The notes under the pieces were generated by a model that made no database searches, was not told the origin of the DNA, and saw only the letters and a list, made by a program, of their open reading frames with translations. A program made the translations under genes and the position numbers. DNA of 64,000 nt. It comes from an uncultured Collinsella sp. GTDB lineage: Bacteria; Actinomycetota; Coriobacteriia; Coriobacteriales; Coriobacteriaceae. Below, piece by piece: positions 1 to 8,052 of the stretch. Positions within the stretch are counted from its first letter, which is position 1; the number at the start of each line of letters is the position of its first letter. The stretch lies in NCBI GenBank assembly GCA_900541695.1, contig UQKL01000011.1, positions 1-64,000 of the forward strand, written 5' to 3'.

Positions 1-82
1 TCGTAGTCATAAATCAAGAACTAATAAACTATGGGATGCGGAGGACTGGCAGTGTGAAGATATCTGGAACAAGGGACGCTCA

Positions 83-117
83 ACCACCACAAAGGGGACA
101 GGCACCTTTGTGGCGGT
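83..117. repeat. REP-like hairpin with GGGACAGG-type loop
   Basis: Arms at 83-95 and 105-117 pair with one G-T-type mismatch and enclose the loop ggacaggca. The same loop core recurs in hairpins at 24625, 32276, 59261 and 61901. It lies upstream of the first gene and probably terminates a gene left of the window. Nothing else is recognisable in positions 1-175 except a purine-rich ribosome site (aagggag) before the first start codon. Confidence 0.6.
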
Positions 118-175
118 TTCGCATCGTGGTAACATGGTTCATATCGTTGTTTAAACGACTAAGGGAGTAGACACC

Positions 176-2095
176 ATGGAAGAGGCCTATCGTCAAGCAC
201 GCAAGCGCGGCGAGCAGGGACGCCGTCGCGCCATTAGTCAAAGCGAGCATCCGTACCTCACGGACCTCGATAGCTTTGTCGCCCAGCTCCCCTTAGGTCA
301 GCGAGAGAATGTCGGCCTAAGAGACATTCCGCTCGAAATGGTCGTCGGAACGGTTACCAAGGGCCGTCAGTCCGCCTTTTCGTGCAACTTCATGCCCCTG
401 CTGCCGTTTAGCACCGAGTTCGCCCGCAAGTGGTCCAACCTCTACGACATCCAGGTGACCGAGGGCTATCGCGACCCCATCATCGTCACCGAGTTCATGC
501 ATCGGTTTTACGTCCAAGAGGGCAACAAGCGCGTCAGCGTCCTCAAATTCCTGGACGCCCCGACGGTTTCGGCCAAGGTGACGCGTCTCTACCCCGGCAC
601 ATGGGATTCCGTCGAAAGCCGCCTATACGGTGAGTTCTGCGCGTTTTGGCGCGTCTGCCCCCTATACGAGATCGAGTTCTCGCGTGAGGGAAGCTACGAG
701 ACACTCGCCAAGATGCTCGGTCAGAACCTTATCGAAAAATGGCCGCAGAAAAAGGTCGACTACCTGCGCCACACCTTCTTGCTCTTTAAGCGCGCCTACC
801 TTCGCGCGGGCGGCGACCACCTGGACATTACGCCCGCCGACGCCATGCTCGTCTACCTCAATGTGTACAACCAGGACCGCCTGCTGGATACGCCGACGGA
901 TATCGTCGTAAATCGCCTGTGCAAAATTTGGCGCGAGCTGGTCATTGCCGGCAAAAATGACGAGGACAAGGTCGATCTTGTCGAAGCGCCGAGTGTCGAT
1001 GAGGAAGAGTCGCCCGCCAAGTCCACCTCCGGTGTGCTCAACTTCTTTATGGGCAAGACCGTCTATTCGGCGGCCAATCCCCTGCGCATCGCCTTTATCC
1101 ATGAATTCCCTTGTGCAACGTCGAGCTGGGACAGCCTACACGACCAAGGGCGTCAGTATCTCGACGAGCACTTTGGCGGTATCGTGCGCACCGAGGCGTT
1201 CGAGGACTGCCACGATCCGGACGTGTTCTACGCCGCCGTGGAAACGGCTGTCAAACATGGAGACAACGTCATCTTCTCGACCTCGCACCGCCTGATGGAA
1301 TACACGCTCAGGGCAGCCGTTGAGTATCCCCAGGTTCGGTTCCTTAACTGTTCTATCGGCCTTCCCCACCAAAGTGTCCGTTCGTACTTTGGCAAGATGT
1401 ACGAGGCCAAGTTCCTCCTGGGCGCCCTTGCGGCTAGCATGGCGGACAACCATCGCATTGGCTACCACGCGTCGGTCTTTGCGTCGGGCGCGCTTAGCGA
1501 GATCAACGCCTTTGCCATCGGCGCCTCGCTGCTCGACCCTCGCGCGCAGGTAATCCTCACCTGGGGCGATGTACCCGCCGGCGGTCTTGCCGAGGCCATG
1601 TGCCGCGAAGGCGTGAGTGTTATGACCGGTGTCGACATGTCCAAGTCGCTGGAGGTCCCCACCGCCTACGGGCTTCACCGTCTGGTAAACGGCAAGGAAG
1701 TTACCGGTATTGCTATGCCGGTATGGAACTGGGGCCGTTACTACGAACTCATCGTACGCAGCCTACTGCACGGCACATGGGACGAGACCGCCGATGACCA
1801 GCAGGTGCGCGCCGTCAACTACTGGTACGGTATGAGCTCCGGCGTCATCGATATTCGCTACGCTCCGGGCCTACCCTATCAGACGCGTAAACTTGTGCAG
1901 CTGCTTCGCAACGGCATTGTCGAGGGCTCCATCAACCCATTTGGCGGCGAGCTCCACAGCCAGGACGGCGTGGTTCAGATTGAGGGCTTCCCTCCCCTGC
2001 CGAGTACGCAGATTGTCGAGATGAACTGGCTGGCTGACAACGTTATAGGCTCGATTCCGCAGCTCGATAACGAGCCGGAGGTCCGTGCCCTATGA
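176..2095 (+). CDS. ParB-like domain fused to cytoplasmic BMP/nucleoside-binding domain
   Basis: The 639-residue protein has two parts. Residues about 48-125 resemble a ParB/sulfiredoxin-like fold (DIPLEMVVGT near 50, then EGNKR near 115). Residues about 304-620 resemble the BMP/Med family of periplasmic nucleoside-binding lipoproteins, beginning RIAFIHEF and ending with the typical NPFGGEL region. There is no signal peptide, lipobox or membrane segment; the N-terminus is basic and polar, so the ligand domain should lie in the cytoplasm. No permease or ATPase genes follow, so this is unlikely to be a transport protein; an intracellular nucleoside or nucleotide sensor is more plausible (inference). 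ATG is preceded by aagggag. The next gene overlaps by 4 bases (ATGA), implying translational coupling. Confidence 0.75.
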   Translation: MEEAYRQARKRGEQGRRRAISQSEHPYLTDLDSFVAQLPLGQRENVGLRDIPLEMVVGTVTKGRQSAFSCNFMPLLPFSTEFARKWSNLYDIQVTEGYRDPIIVTEFMHRFYVQEGNKRVSVLKFLDAPTVSAKVTRLYPGTWDSVESRLYGEFCAFWRVCPLYEIEFSREGSYETLAKMLGQNLIEKWPQKKVDYLRHTFLLFKRAYLRAGGDHLDITPADAMLVYLNVYNQDRLLDTPTDIVVNRLCKIWRELVIAGKNDEDKVDLVEAPSVDEEESPAKSTSGVLNFFMGKTVYSAANPLRIAFIHEFPCATSSWDSLHDQGRQYLDEHFGGIVRTEAFEDCHDPDVFYAAVETAVKHGDNVIFSTSHRLMEYTLRAAVEYPQVRFLNCSIGLPHQSVRSYFGKMYEAKFLLGALAASMADNHRIGYHASVFASGALSEINAFAIGASLLDPRAQVILTWGDVPAGGLAEAMCREGVSVMTGVDMSKSLEVPTAYGLHRLVNGKEVTGIAMPVWNWGRYYELIVRSLLHGTWDETADDQQVRAVNYWYGMSSGVIDIRYAPGLPYQTRKLVQLLRNGIVEGSINPFGGELHSQDGVVQIEGFPPLPSTQIVEMNWLADNVIGSIPQLDNEPEVRAL

Positions 2096-2802
2096 ATATC
2101 CTAGCCATTGCCGATGTAGAGGAGCGCTGCCTGTGGGAATGTTTTCGCAAGGAGCGCTTTGAGGACGTTGACCTGATTCTATCCGCAGGCGACCTGGATC
2201 CGGACTATCTTGAGTTTTTGGTCACTGTCATCAACAAACCGCTTGTGTACGTTCGTGGCAACCACGACGACCGCTACGCGCGCCATGCACCGGGCGGGTG
2301 CATTTGTGTTGAGGACAGCGTATATGTGTACCGAGGTATTCGCATTGCGGGTCTGGGCGGTTCCATGCGCTACCGCGACGGCGCGAACATGTATACCGAG
2401 CGCGAGATGGCCAAGCGCGTGCGCAAGCTGTCTCGTAAAGTGAGGATGGTCGGTGGCTGCGACATCTTGCTCACCCATGCGCCCGCCGCCGGCGAGGGCG
2501 ATCTGGACGATCTGCCACATCGAGGATTCAAATGCTTTAACACAGCGCTCGAGTCCTGGAATCCCGACTACATGGTGCACGGGCATGTGCACCAATGCTA
2601 TGGTCGCGACTTTCAACGTAAGCGTCAGCACGCATGCGGGGCAACGATCATCAACGCCTGCGGCTATACGCAGTTTGAGCTGGACGAAGCGCGCTACCCC
2701 ATCCGTGGCTGGCAGGCAGCCTGGCTTAATTCGCAAACCATGCGTCGCGAACTCAAGCGCCACGAGGCTATCGAGTCCTCAACCGCTAGAACACCCTGGT
2801 AA
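2092..2802 (+). CDS. calcineurin-like metallophosphoesterase
   Basis: The 236-residue protein carries most signatures of the binuclear metallophosphoesterase family: GDLD near residue 33, GNHDD near 56, THAP near 126 and GHVHQ near 164. The first family motif, normally D-x-H, reads ADVEE, so the usual metal-binding histidine is not in its place; activity or metal choice may differ. There is no signal peptide, so it acts in the cytoplasm. It starts inside the stop of the preceding ParB-BMP gene, so the two products probably work together, for example on a phosphoester product of nucleotide metabolism (inference). The stop TAA is the first base step of a strong hairpin. Confidence 0.8.
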   Translation: MNILAIADVEERCLWECFRKERFEDVDLILSAGDLDPDYLEFLVTVINKPLVYVRGNHDDRYARHAPGGCICVEDSVYVYRGIRIAGLGGSMRYRDGANMYTEREMAKRVRKLSRKVRMVGGCDILLTHAPAAGEGDLDDLPHRGFKCFNTALESWNPDYMVHGHVHQCYGRDFQRKRQHACGATIINACGYTQFELDEARYPIRGWQAAWLNSQTMRRELKRHEAIESSTARTPW

Positions 2803-2839
2803 CCACCTTAAAGGGGGCGCTGTCCCCTTTAAGGTGGTT
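2801..2839 (+). terminator. Stop-codon-abutting terminator hairpin
   Basis: A perfect 16-bp stem (2801-2816 with 2824-2839) surrounds a 7-base loop (2817-2823) containing gcgctgt and ends in a short T run. The TAA stop of the phosphoesterase is the base of the stem. The layout matches the other stop-codon hairpins in the window. Confidence 0.8.
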
Positions 2840-2853
2840 TTAACGCGATAGCA

Positions 2854-2890
2854 AGAAACCCGGTACTGAACGAGACAGAACCGGGTTTCT
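2854..2890 (-). terminator. Terminator of rplK-rplA, possibly bidirectional
   Basis: An 11-bp stem, agaaacccggt paired with accgggtttct, follows the rplA stop on the minus strand. T-rich flanks on both sides suggest that it also stops readthrough from the plus-strand genes. Confidence 0.75.
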
Positions 2891-2927
2891 TTAGCAATGC
2901 TTGCTTTGCTCAGGCAGTAACTAAAAG

Positions 2928-3635
2928 TTACTCAGCCAGGAAGTCGCGCTGGATAGCGGGATCGACCTTGATGCCAGGGCCCATGGTGGAAGACACGGAG
3001 ATGGACTTAACGTACTTGCCCTTAGCAGAAGAGGGCTTGACGCGCAGGATCTCGGTGTACAGGGCAGCGTAGTTCTCGACGAGCTGCTGCTCGGAGAAGG
3101 ACTTCTTGCCCAGGGGCACGTGGCAGATGCCGTAGCGGTCGGCGCGATACTCAACGCGGCCGGCCTTGAGCTCGGAGACCATCTTGGCGACGTCCATGGT
3201 CACGGTGCCGAGCTTGGGGTTCGGCATGAGGCCACGGGGACCAAGGATCTTACCGATGCGGCCAACCTTGGCCATCATGTTCGGCGTAGCGATAGCGGCG
3301 TCGAAGTTGATCTCGCCCTTCTGAATCTGGGCGACGAGCTCGTCGGAACCGATGATGTCGGCGCCGGCAGCCTCGGCCTCGCGGGCCTTCTCGCCCTCGG
3401 CGAAGACGGCAACACGAACGGTCTTGCCGGTGCCGTGGGGCAGGGAGATGGAGCCGCGGATGTTCTGGTCGGCCTTACGAGTATCGACGCCCAGACGGAA
3501 GTGGGCCTCGACGGTCTCGTCGAACTTGGCGGTGTCGAGCTCCTTGATGAGCTTGGCAGCCTGAAGGGGGGTGTAGAGCGTGGCGCGGTCGATCTTCTCG
3601 GCAGCGGCGTTATAGCTCTTACCATGCTTAGCCAT
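2928..3635 (-). CDS. rplA: 50S ribosomal protein L1
   Basis: The 235-residue protein matches bacterial L1 over its full length (start [19 protein letters not shown] and the C-terminal VSSTMGPG region visible). L1 binds 23S rRNA at the stalk that helps release deacylated tRNA from the E site, and in other bacteria it represses its own operon. Two in-frame ATGs lie 6 bases apart; the second is chosen because the AGGAGG site is 8 bases from it and only 2 from the first. It follows rplK. The usual next genes, rplJ and rplL, are absent: a terminator and a convergent plus-strand gene follow. Confidence 0.97.
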   Translation of the reverse strand: MAKHGKSYNAAAEKIDRATLYTPLQAAKLIKELDTAKFDETVEAHFRLGVDTRKADQNIRGSISLPHGTGKTVRVAVFAEGEKAREAEAAGADIIGSDELVAQIQKGEINFDAAIATPNMMAKVGRIGKILGPRGLMPNPKLGTVTMDVAKMVSELKAGRVEYRADRYGICHVPLGKKSFSEQQLVENYAALYTEILRVKPSSAKGKYVKSISVSSTMGPGIKVDPAIQRDFLAE

Positions 3636-3752
3636 GTGCATTACCTCCTGTGGTTAAACGGGCGCGAGCCCTCCCACATCGTATCGTGTGCCCTATTGCA
3701 CACATTTAACGGGCGCCCCGGTCGGAGCACCCGTCGTTACCATAAGAAATCG

Positions 3753-4181
3753 CTACTCAGCGATGGTGACGCCCATGGAACGGGCGGTACCGGCAATGAT
3801 CTTCTTGGCGGCATCAATGTCGTTGGCATTGAGGTCCGGCATCTTGATCTCGGCGATCTTGGTGAGCTGCTCCTGGGAGAGCTGACCAACCTTGTCGGCC
3901 TGGGGCTTAGCGGAACCAGACTTGAGGTTCAGCTCCTTCTTGATGAGGTGAGCCGCCGGCGGGGTCTTGGTGATGAAGGAGAAGGACTTATCCTCGTAGA
4001 CAGTGATCTCAACGGGGATGATGTCGCCCTTCTTGTCCTGCGTCTCGGCGTTAAAGGCCTGGCAGAACTGCATGATGTTCACGCCAGCAGCGCCCAGGGC
4101 GGGGCCGACGGGAGGAGCGGGGTTAGCTGCACCAGCAGGAATCTGGAGCTTAATGACGTTGGCAACCTTCTTCTCAGCCAT
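3753..4181 (-). CDS. rplK: 50S ribosomal protein L11
   Basis: The 142-residue protein is a standard L11. The N-terminal glycine/proline-rich segment ([16 protein letters not shown]) contacts translation factors, and the C-terminal domain (KIPDLNAND-type, ending [10 protein letters not shown]) binds the GTPase-associated centre of 23S rRNA. An ATG two codons upstream is possible, but the AAAGGA site is better spaced for MAEKK. It lies between nusG and rplA in the classic order, about 120 bases from each. Confidence 0.97.
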   Translation of the reverse strand: MAEKKVANVIKLQIPAGAANPAPPVGPALGAAGVNIMQFCQAFNAETQDKKGDIIPVEITVYEDKSFSFITKTPPAAHLIKKELNLKSGSAKPQADKVGQLSQEQLTKIAEIKMPDLNANDIDAAKKIIAGTARSMGVTIAE

Positions 4182-4301
4182 GGTCATTCCTTTCGAATCA
4201 CGAGTGTGAAGTACTTGCTATATCGTAAGCACGCACGTGTTAGAAGCACTCCTGAGATGAGCAGTCACAGAAGAAGCACGCTCGCGCGAACGGACGAAAA
4301 C

Positions 4302-4838
4302 TTAAGCGATGACAGCGACCTGGTTAAAGTCGAGCTCGACCGGCGTCTCACGGCCAAAGATCATCAGCGTGACCTTGAGCTTGCCTGCCTCGGTGTTAAC
4401 CTCGGAGACCTTGCCATCAAAGTCGGTAAGCGGACCATCGGTGACACGGACGGACGTACCGACCTCAATATCGACCGACGTACGCTTGGGCGAATCGCCC
4501 TTACCGGGACGACGAGTCATCTTATTGTACTCGTCGCGGGAAAGCGGAGCGGGCTTGCCGTTGCCGCCCAGGAAACCGGTGACACCGGGCGTGTTGCGAA
4601 CACACGTCCACGCATCGTCATCCATCTCCATGCGAACCAGGACATAACCCGGGAAGATTTTAGAATCCTTGGTCTCGCGCTTGCCACCCTCTTTGATCTC
4701 GGTGACGCGCTCCATAGGAATCTCGATATCAAAGATACGGTCCTGCATGCCCATGGTCTCGATGCGATGCTCGAGATCGGACTTAACACGGTTCTCGTAT
4801 CCAGAGTAAGTATGAACGACGTACCAACGCTTAGACAT
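4302..4838 (-). CDS. nusG: Transcription termination/antitermination protein NusG
   Basis: The 178-residue protein has the NusG N-terminal domain ([16 protein letters not shown], residues 3-18) that binds RNA polymerase, and a C-terminal KOW domain (about 120-175, [13 protein letters not shown]) that contacts Rho or ribosomal S10. Length is normal. It lies 3 bases downstream of secE, the conserved secE-nusG pair, and is probably cotranscribed with it. Confidence 0.97.
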   Translation of the reverse strand: MSKRWYVVHTYSGYENRVKSDLEHRIETMGMQDRIFDIEIPMERVTEIKEGGKRETKDSKIFPGYVLVRMEMDDDAWTCVRNTPGVTGFLGGNGKPAPLSRDEYNKMTRRPGKGDSPKRTSVDIEVGTSVRVTDGPLTDFDGKVSEVNTEAGKLKVTLMIFGRETPVELDFNQVAVIA

Positions 4839-4841
4839 GGT

Positions 4842-5180
4842 TTAGCCCCTCAATCCGGAGAACAGAGCAAGAGCCTCGCCAAAGCCAGCATCGAGCAGAG
4901 CGATGACGACGCCGACGACGACCAGAGAAGCGCAAACGACGACCGAGTAGTTCACGAGCTCCTTTTTATCGGGCCACGTGACACGCTTCATCTCGGACTT
5001 CACCGAAGCAAAATACTTCTTGGTGCGGGCGAAGAAGCCGGGCTTCTCGTTCTTCTTGGACTTCGCAGCCTTCTCGCTCTTCTTGGCAACGGCCTTCTTG
5101 GCCTCAACCTTGGAGTTGGCGGCAGCGTTGTTGGCAGGCGCCTGCTGCTGTGCCTTCTTCTTGTTCTTCTTGTTGGCCAT
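4842..5180 (-). CDS. secE: Preprotein translocase subunit SecE
   Basis: The 112-residue protein has a long Lys/Ala-rich cytoplasmic N-terminus (residues 1-50) and then the SecE core: an amphipathic helix (KKYFASVKSEMKRVTWPDKKEL) and one transmembrane helix (about 80-103). The RVTWPDKKE motif is diagnostic. SecE holds SecY in the membrane translocon. The single-helix form with an N-terminal extension is common in Gram-positive bacteria. ATG follows GGAGGTAACCC. It is the first protein gene after tRNA-Trp and is coupled to nusG. Confidence 0.95.
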   Translation of the reverse strand: MANKKNKKKAQQQAPANNAAANSKVEAKKAVAKKSEKAAKSKKNEKPGFFARTKKYFASVKSEMKRVTWPDKKELVNYSVVVCASLVVVGVVIALLDAGFGEALALFSGLRG

Positions 5181-5219
5181 TTGGGTTACCTCCGCGCAAT
5201 GCGCTTATACATGAGTAAA

Positions 5220-5247
5220 CCGTAAGCCCCCAAATGGGAGCTTACGG
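5220..5247 (-). terminator. Hairpin between tRNA-Trp and secE
   Basis: A 12-bp near-perfect stem with the tetraloop attt lies between the tRNA-Trp 3' end and secE, followed on the minus strand by tttact. It could be a leaky terminator or a processing signal that separates tRNA from mRNA; the weak T tract favours partial readthrough. Confidence 0.55.
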
Positions 5248-5256
5248 AATAATGAC

Positions 5257-5332
5257 TGGCACGCCAGGAAGGACTCGAACCCTCAACACTCGGTTTTGGA
5301 GACCGATGCTCTACCAATTGAACTACTGGCGT
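5257..5332 (-). tRNA. tRNA-Trp (CCA anticodon)
   Basis: The 76-nt cloverleaf has acceptor stem ACGCCAG/CTGGCGT, T arm GGTTCGAGTCC, anticodon CCA in TCTCCAAAA, discriminator G and an encoded 3' CCA. It sits between rpmG and secE, a position seen in many bacteria. Confidence 0.97.
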
Positions 5333-5345
5333 ATGTAACTAGAGA

Positions 5346-5495
5346 CTAGCGAGTCTCTTTGTGCAGCGTGTGGTGACGGCACCAGGGGCAATACTTCTTG
5401 ATCTCCATACGATCAGGCATGGTCGACTTGTTCTTGGTGGTCGTATAGTTGCGGCGCTTGCACTCAGTGCACGCAAGAGTAACTAGAGTACGCAT
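5346..5495 (-). CDS. rpmG: 50S ribosomal protein L33
   Basis: This short gene encodes 49 residues beginning [17 protein letters not shown] and ending HKETR. Two CxxC pairs (CTEC at about 9-12, CPWC at about 36-39) show the zinc-binding form of L33. Length and sequence are typical. ATG follows a weak purine-rich site (ggttcaggat). It precedes tRNA-Trp and secE as in the Firmicutes order rpmGB-secE-nusG. Its promoter should lie in 5496-5700, after the tuf terminator. Confidence 0.95.
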   Translation of the reverse strand: MRTLVTLACTECKRRNYTTTKNKSTMPDRMEIKKYCPWCRHHTLHKETR

Positions 5496-5716
5496 GTATC
5501 CTGAACCTTTCATATCCGCCCCGTACGGGCACGAGTTGGTACTTTATCAGCTCTACGTAAGTGCTGTCAATGAAAACCTCGAATCAATTGGTTCTCGCTG
5601 GATCCATTCATATTTGGAACACATCAATGAAGCCAGCGAGATCTAATCGACGGTGCACTCAGGACCATTATCGATCCTCTCGACACCAGCAACGGCTCAA
5701 TATCCATTGCAGAAAA

Positions 5717-5746
5717 GAACCCGGCACCCATATAAGTGCCGGGTTC
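5717..5746 (-). terminator. Terminator of tuf
   Basis: gaacccggcac pairs with gtgccgggttc around a 8-base loop and is followed on the minus strand by TTTTC. It lies 29 bases after the tuf stop and separates the tRNA-tuf transcript from rpmG. Nothing else is visible in 5496-5774. Confidence 0.9.
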
Positions 5747-5774
5747 TCTAAGTCAGCTATATCAGAGAGCTAAT

Positions 5775-6965
5775 TTACTCAATGATCGTGGAGACGATGC
5801 CCGAACCGACGGTGTGGCCACCCTCGCGGATAGCGAAGCGCAGGCCCTCCTCCATGGCGATCGGGTGAATGAGGTCGCCCTCGATGGTGATGTGGTCACC
5901 AGGCATAGCCATCTCGGTGCCCTCGGGGAGCTTGACCGTACCGGTAACGTCGGTGGTACGGAAGTAGAACTGAGGACGATAACCATCGAAGAACGGGGTG
6001 TGACGGCCGCCCTCCTCCTTGGTCAGAACGTAAATCTCGCCGGTGAACTTGGTGTGCGGGGTAACCGAACCGGGCTTGCAGAGAACCTGGCCGCGCTCGA
6101 TGTCCTCGCGCTTGATGCCGCGGAGCAGCAGACCGACGTTGTCGCCAGCCTCGCAGAAGTCCATGGACTTACGGAACATCTCGATACCGGTAACGACGGT
6201 GTTCTGGGTATCCTTGATGCCGACGATCTCGACGGGCTCGTTGAGCTTGAGCTCACCGCGCTCGACACGGCCGGTAGCAACGGTACCACGGCCGGAGATG
6301 GTCATAACGTCCTCAACGGCCATCAGGAACGGGAGGTCGTTGTTACGAGCAGGCGTCGGGATGTACTCGTCGACGGCCTTCATGAGCTCGCGAATGGCGT
6401 CCATCCACTTGGCGTCGCCCTCGAGAGCGCCCAGAGCGGAACCACGGATGACGGGGATGTCGTCGCCGGGGAAATCGTACTCGGAGAGGAGCTCACGGGT
6501 CTCCATCTCGACGAGGTCGATGAGCTCGTCATCGTCGACCATATCGCACTTGTTCAGGAAGACGACGATGTAGGGAACGCCGACCTGACGGGCGAGCAGG
6601 ATGTGCTCGCGAGTCTGAGCCATGGGGCCGTCGGTAGCGGCGATGACCAGGATAGCGCCGTCCATCTGAGCAGCACCGGAGATCATGTTCTTGACGTAGT
6701 CAGCGTGGCCCGGGCAGTCAACGTGAGCGTAGTGACGGGCAGCAGTCTCGTACTCGACGTGGGAGACGGAGATCGTGATGCCGCGCTCGCGCTCCTCGGG
6801 AGCCTTGTCGATGTTCTCGAACGCAGTGAAGTCAGCCTTGCAGCCCTCGGTCTCAGAGAGAACCTTGGTGATGGCGGCGGTCAGCGTGGTCTTGCCGTGG
6901 TCGACGTGACCAATGGTGCCGATGTTAACATGCGGCTTAGTGCGCTCAAACTTCTCTTTGGCCAT
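5775..6965 (-). CDS. tuf: Elongation factor Tu
   Basis: The 396-residue protein begins [19 protein letters not shown] and has all the GTPase signatures: GHVDHGKT (P loop, about 19-26), DCPGHADY (about 81-88) and NKCD (about 136-139). Domains 2 and 3 are complete. EF-Tu delivers aminoacyl-tRNA to the ribosome. The start is fixed by AGGAGG five bases before the ATG. Three tRNA genes lie directly upstream on the same strand, as in the E. coli tufB operon, so tRNAs and tuf are probably cotranscribed. Confidence 0.98.
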   Translation of the reverse strand: MAKEKFERTKPHVNIGTIGHVDHGKTTLTAAITKVLSETEGCKADFTAFENIDKAPEERERGITISVSHVEYETAARHYAHVDCPGHADYVKNMISGAAQMDGAILVIAATDGPMAQTREHILLARQVGVPYIVVFLNKCDMVDDDELIDLVEMETRELLSEYDFPGDDIPVIRGSALGALEGDAKWMDAIRELMKAVDEYIPTPARNNDLPFLMAVEDVMTISGRGTVATGRVERGELKLNEPVEIVGIKDTQNTVVTGIEMFRKSMDFCEAGDNVGLLLRGIKREDIERGQVLCKPGSVTPHTKFTGEIYVLTKEEGGRHTPFFDGYRPQFYFRTTDVTGTVKLPEGTEMAMPGDHITIEGDLIHPIAMEEGLRFAIREGGHTVGSGIVSTIIE

Positions 6966-7061
6966 AAAGCCCTCCTCATAACAGGTCGTCCCCCGACGGG
7001 ACTTTGCCTTTATACCATAGTGGCCTCTCAACATACTATTGAGAAGCCACCGTGTTACCTA

Positions 7062-7138
7062 TGGTAGCGGTGACTGGATTCGAACCAGTGACGCCACGGG
7101 TATGAACCGTGTGCTCTAACCAACTGAGCTACACCGCC
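7062..7138 (-). tRNA. tRNA-Met (CAT anticodon), elongator type
   Basis: The 77-nt cloverleaf has acceptor GGCGGTG/CACCGCT (G-U at the first pair), anticodon CAT, T arm GGTTCGAATCC and an encoded CCA. The paired 1-72 position argues against an initiator tRNA. A lysidine-modified tRNA-Ile2 also has a CAT anticodon and is not strictly excluded. Confidence 0.93.
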
Positions 7139-7141
7139 GGA

Positions 7142-7217
7142 TGGAGCCTGCAACCAGACTTGAACTGGTGACCTCTTCGTTACCAACGAAGTGCTCTACC
7201 GACTGAGCTATACAGGC
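7142..7217 (-). tRNA. tRNA-Thr (GGT anticodon)
   Basis: The 76-nt cloverleaf has acceptor GCCTGTA/TGCAGGC, anticodon GGT in CGTTGGTAACG, discriminator T and an encoded CCA. It is 3 bases upstream of tRNA-Met in the same transcript. Confidence 0.96.
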
Positions 7218-7227
7218 ACTTGACGGG

Positions 7228-7309
7228 TGGGAGCTATAGGATTCGAACCTATGTAGGCAGAGCCAACGGGTTTACAGCCCGTCCCCATTAACCACTCGGG
7301 CAAACTCCC
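7228..7309 (-). tRNA. tRNA-Tyr (GTA anticodon)
   Basis: The 82-nt class II tRNA has a long variable arm, acceptor GGGAGTT/AGCTCCC, anticodon GTA and discriminator A. The following bases are CCC, so the CCA end is not encoded, unlike its two neighbours. It is the first gene of the tRNA-tuf transcript. Confidence 0.95.
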
Positions 7310-7615
7310 AATCGTTCAAGTATCCGCTGGTTCTTTGGCCTTTTGGACCGCCGCCCCCGCGAACGAAAAAGATAATACGATGCAACCTTGGGGGCTGTCA
7401 ACGAAAACCTCTAGATACACGGTGCCGGGCGTATCTATATAGCTGTGACCTGCGGTTTTGTTGAGTTTAGATATGAAGGTCGGTGGTTTTGGATACAGAG
7501 GTGACGTTTCCCAAGGTAACACTTTTGTGTAGTGGAGTACACCTTCAGGATCGAACTTCGATAACGGCTTATTTGCACCTATATATAGGTCGAGATCGGG
7601 TTTCCGCGGCAGATT

Positions 7616-7738
7616 CGAGCGTGGATTTTCTTCCGTTTGAAATCGAGCGTGGATAATCTCCCACTTTTGGCGTGCCACTGGACCCAAAGCGGCTGATTAT
7701 CCACGCTCATTCTCCAGGCAGGAGATTTTCCACTCTCG
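7616..7738. repeat. Symmetric inverted repeat built from four GAGCGTGGATWATC units
   Basis: Two units lie on the plus strand (starts 7616 and 7644) and two on the minus strand (5' ends 7709 and 7738). Steps are 28 and 29 bp, and both nested pairs share a centre near 7677. The inner pair is perfect over 13 bp (agcgtggataatc). Folded, it forms a long imperfect hairpin, unlike a simple terminator because no T run follows. Confidence 0.8.
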
Positions 7739-7790
7739 TATGTCTGAATATCCTCGCTTGATCAAGTAGACCAGGGACTTCACCGTTTTC

Positions 7791-8007
7791 ATCTCAATCT
7801 GTAACAGTAAGAGGGCTATTCCTCCCCTATCTGTTACAGATTGAGATACTTCACAGTGACCCCAACTTCTGTCTCATTCTGTAACAGCTAGAACTGTTTT
7901 CAGCCTCTTCGTGTTACAGATCGAGATGTTATCGGCCATCCCGTCTTAACATCTCAATCTGTAACAGCTTGAAGAGAAATACCGGTCTAGATGCTACAAA
8001 TCAAGAT
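7791..8007. repeat. Six 17-bp units, alternating orientation, exact 40-bp step
   Basis: Units begin at 7791, 7831, 7871, 7911, 7951 and 7991. Odd units read atctcaatctgtaacag, and even units read its complement ctgttacagattgagat. Units 1, 2 and 5 are identical after orientation; units 3 and 4 have two differences each; unit 6 has five. The five gaps are each exactly 23 bp and differ in sequence. Adjacent pairs can form hairpins with 17-bp stems. It is not a standard CRISPR array, because repeats alternate in direction and no cas genes are near. Confidence 0.9.
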
Positions 8008-8052
8008 TAAATCGTTTGGGCTGAATGTCCCCAAGATATTGGCTGGCGGTCA

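Larger units (their letters stand above)
7310..8052. other. 743-bp gene-free region with palindromic repeats
   Basis: No convincing gene is present; an open frame of 123 codons on the minus strand (7316-7687) has no ribosome site and no family resemblance. The region must hold the promoter of the tRNA-tuf transcript near 7310-7400. It also contains a 14-bp perfect palindrome acctatatataggt (7577-7590), an imperfect inverted repeat (7616-7738) and the alternating array (7791-8007), which have their own entries. Its base composition is lower in GC than the flanking core genes. Confidence 0.7.

Noticed and set aside
3120..5225. Long open frame of 701 codons on the plus strand
   Set aside because: It lies antisense to rplA, rplK, nusG and secE, which are certain; its protein is low-complexity with no family resemblance.
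7316..7687. Minus-strand open frame of 123 codons upstream of tRNA-Tyr
   Set aside because: No ribosome site, no family resemblance, and it covers the expected tRNA promoter.
7791..8007. Interpretation of the 17-bp array as a CRISPR
   Set aside because: Repeats are too short, alternate in direction, and no cas gene is present; the regular 23-bp gaps alone do not support it.
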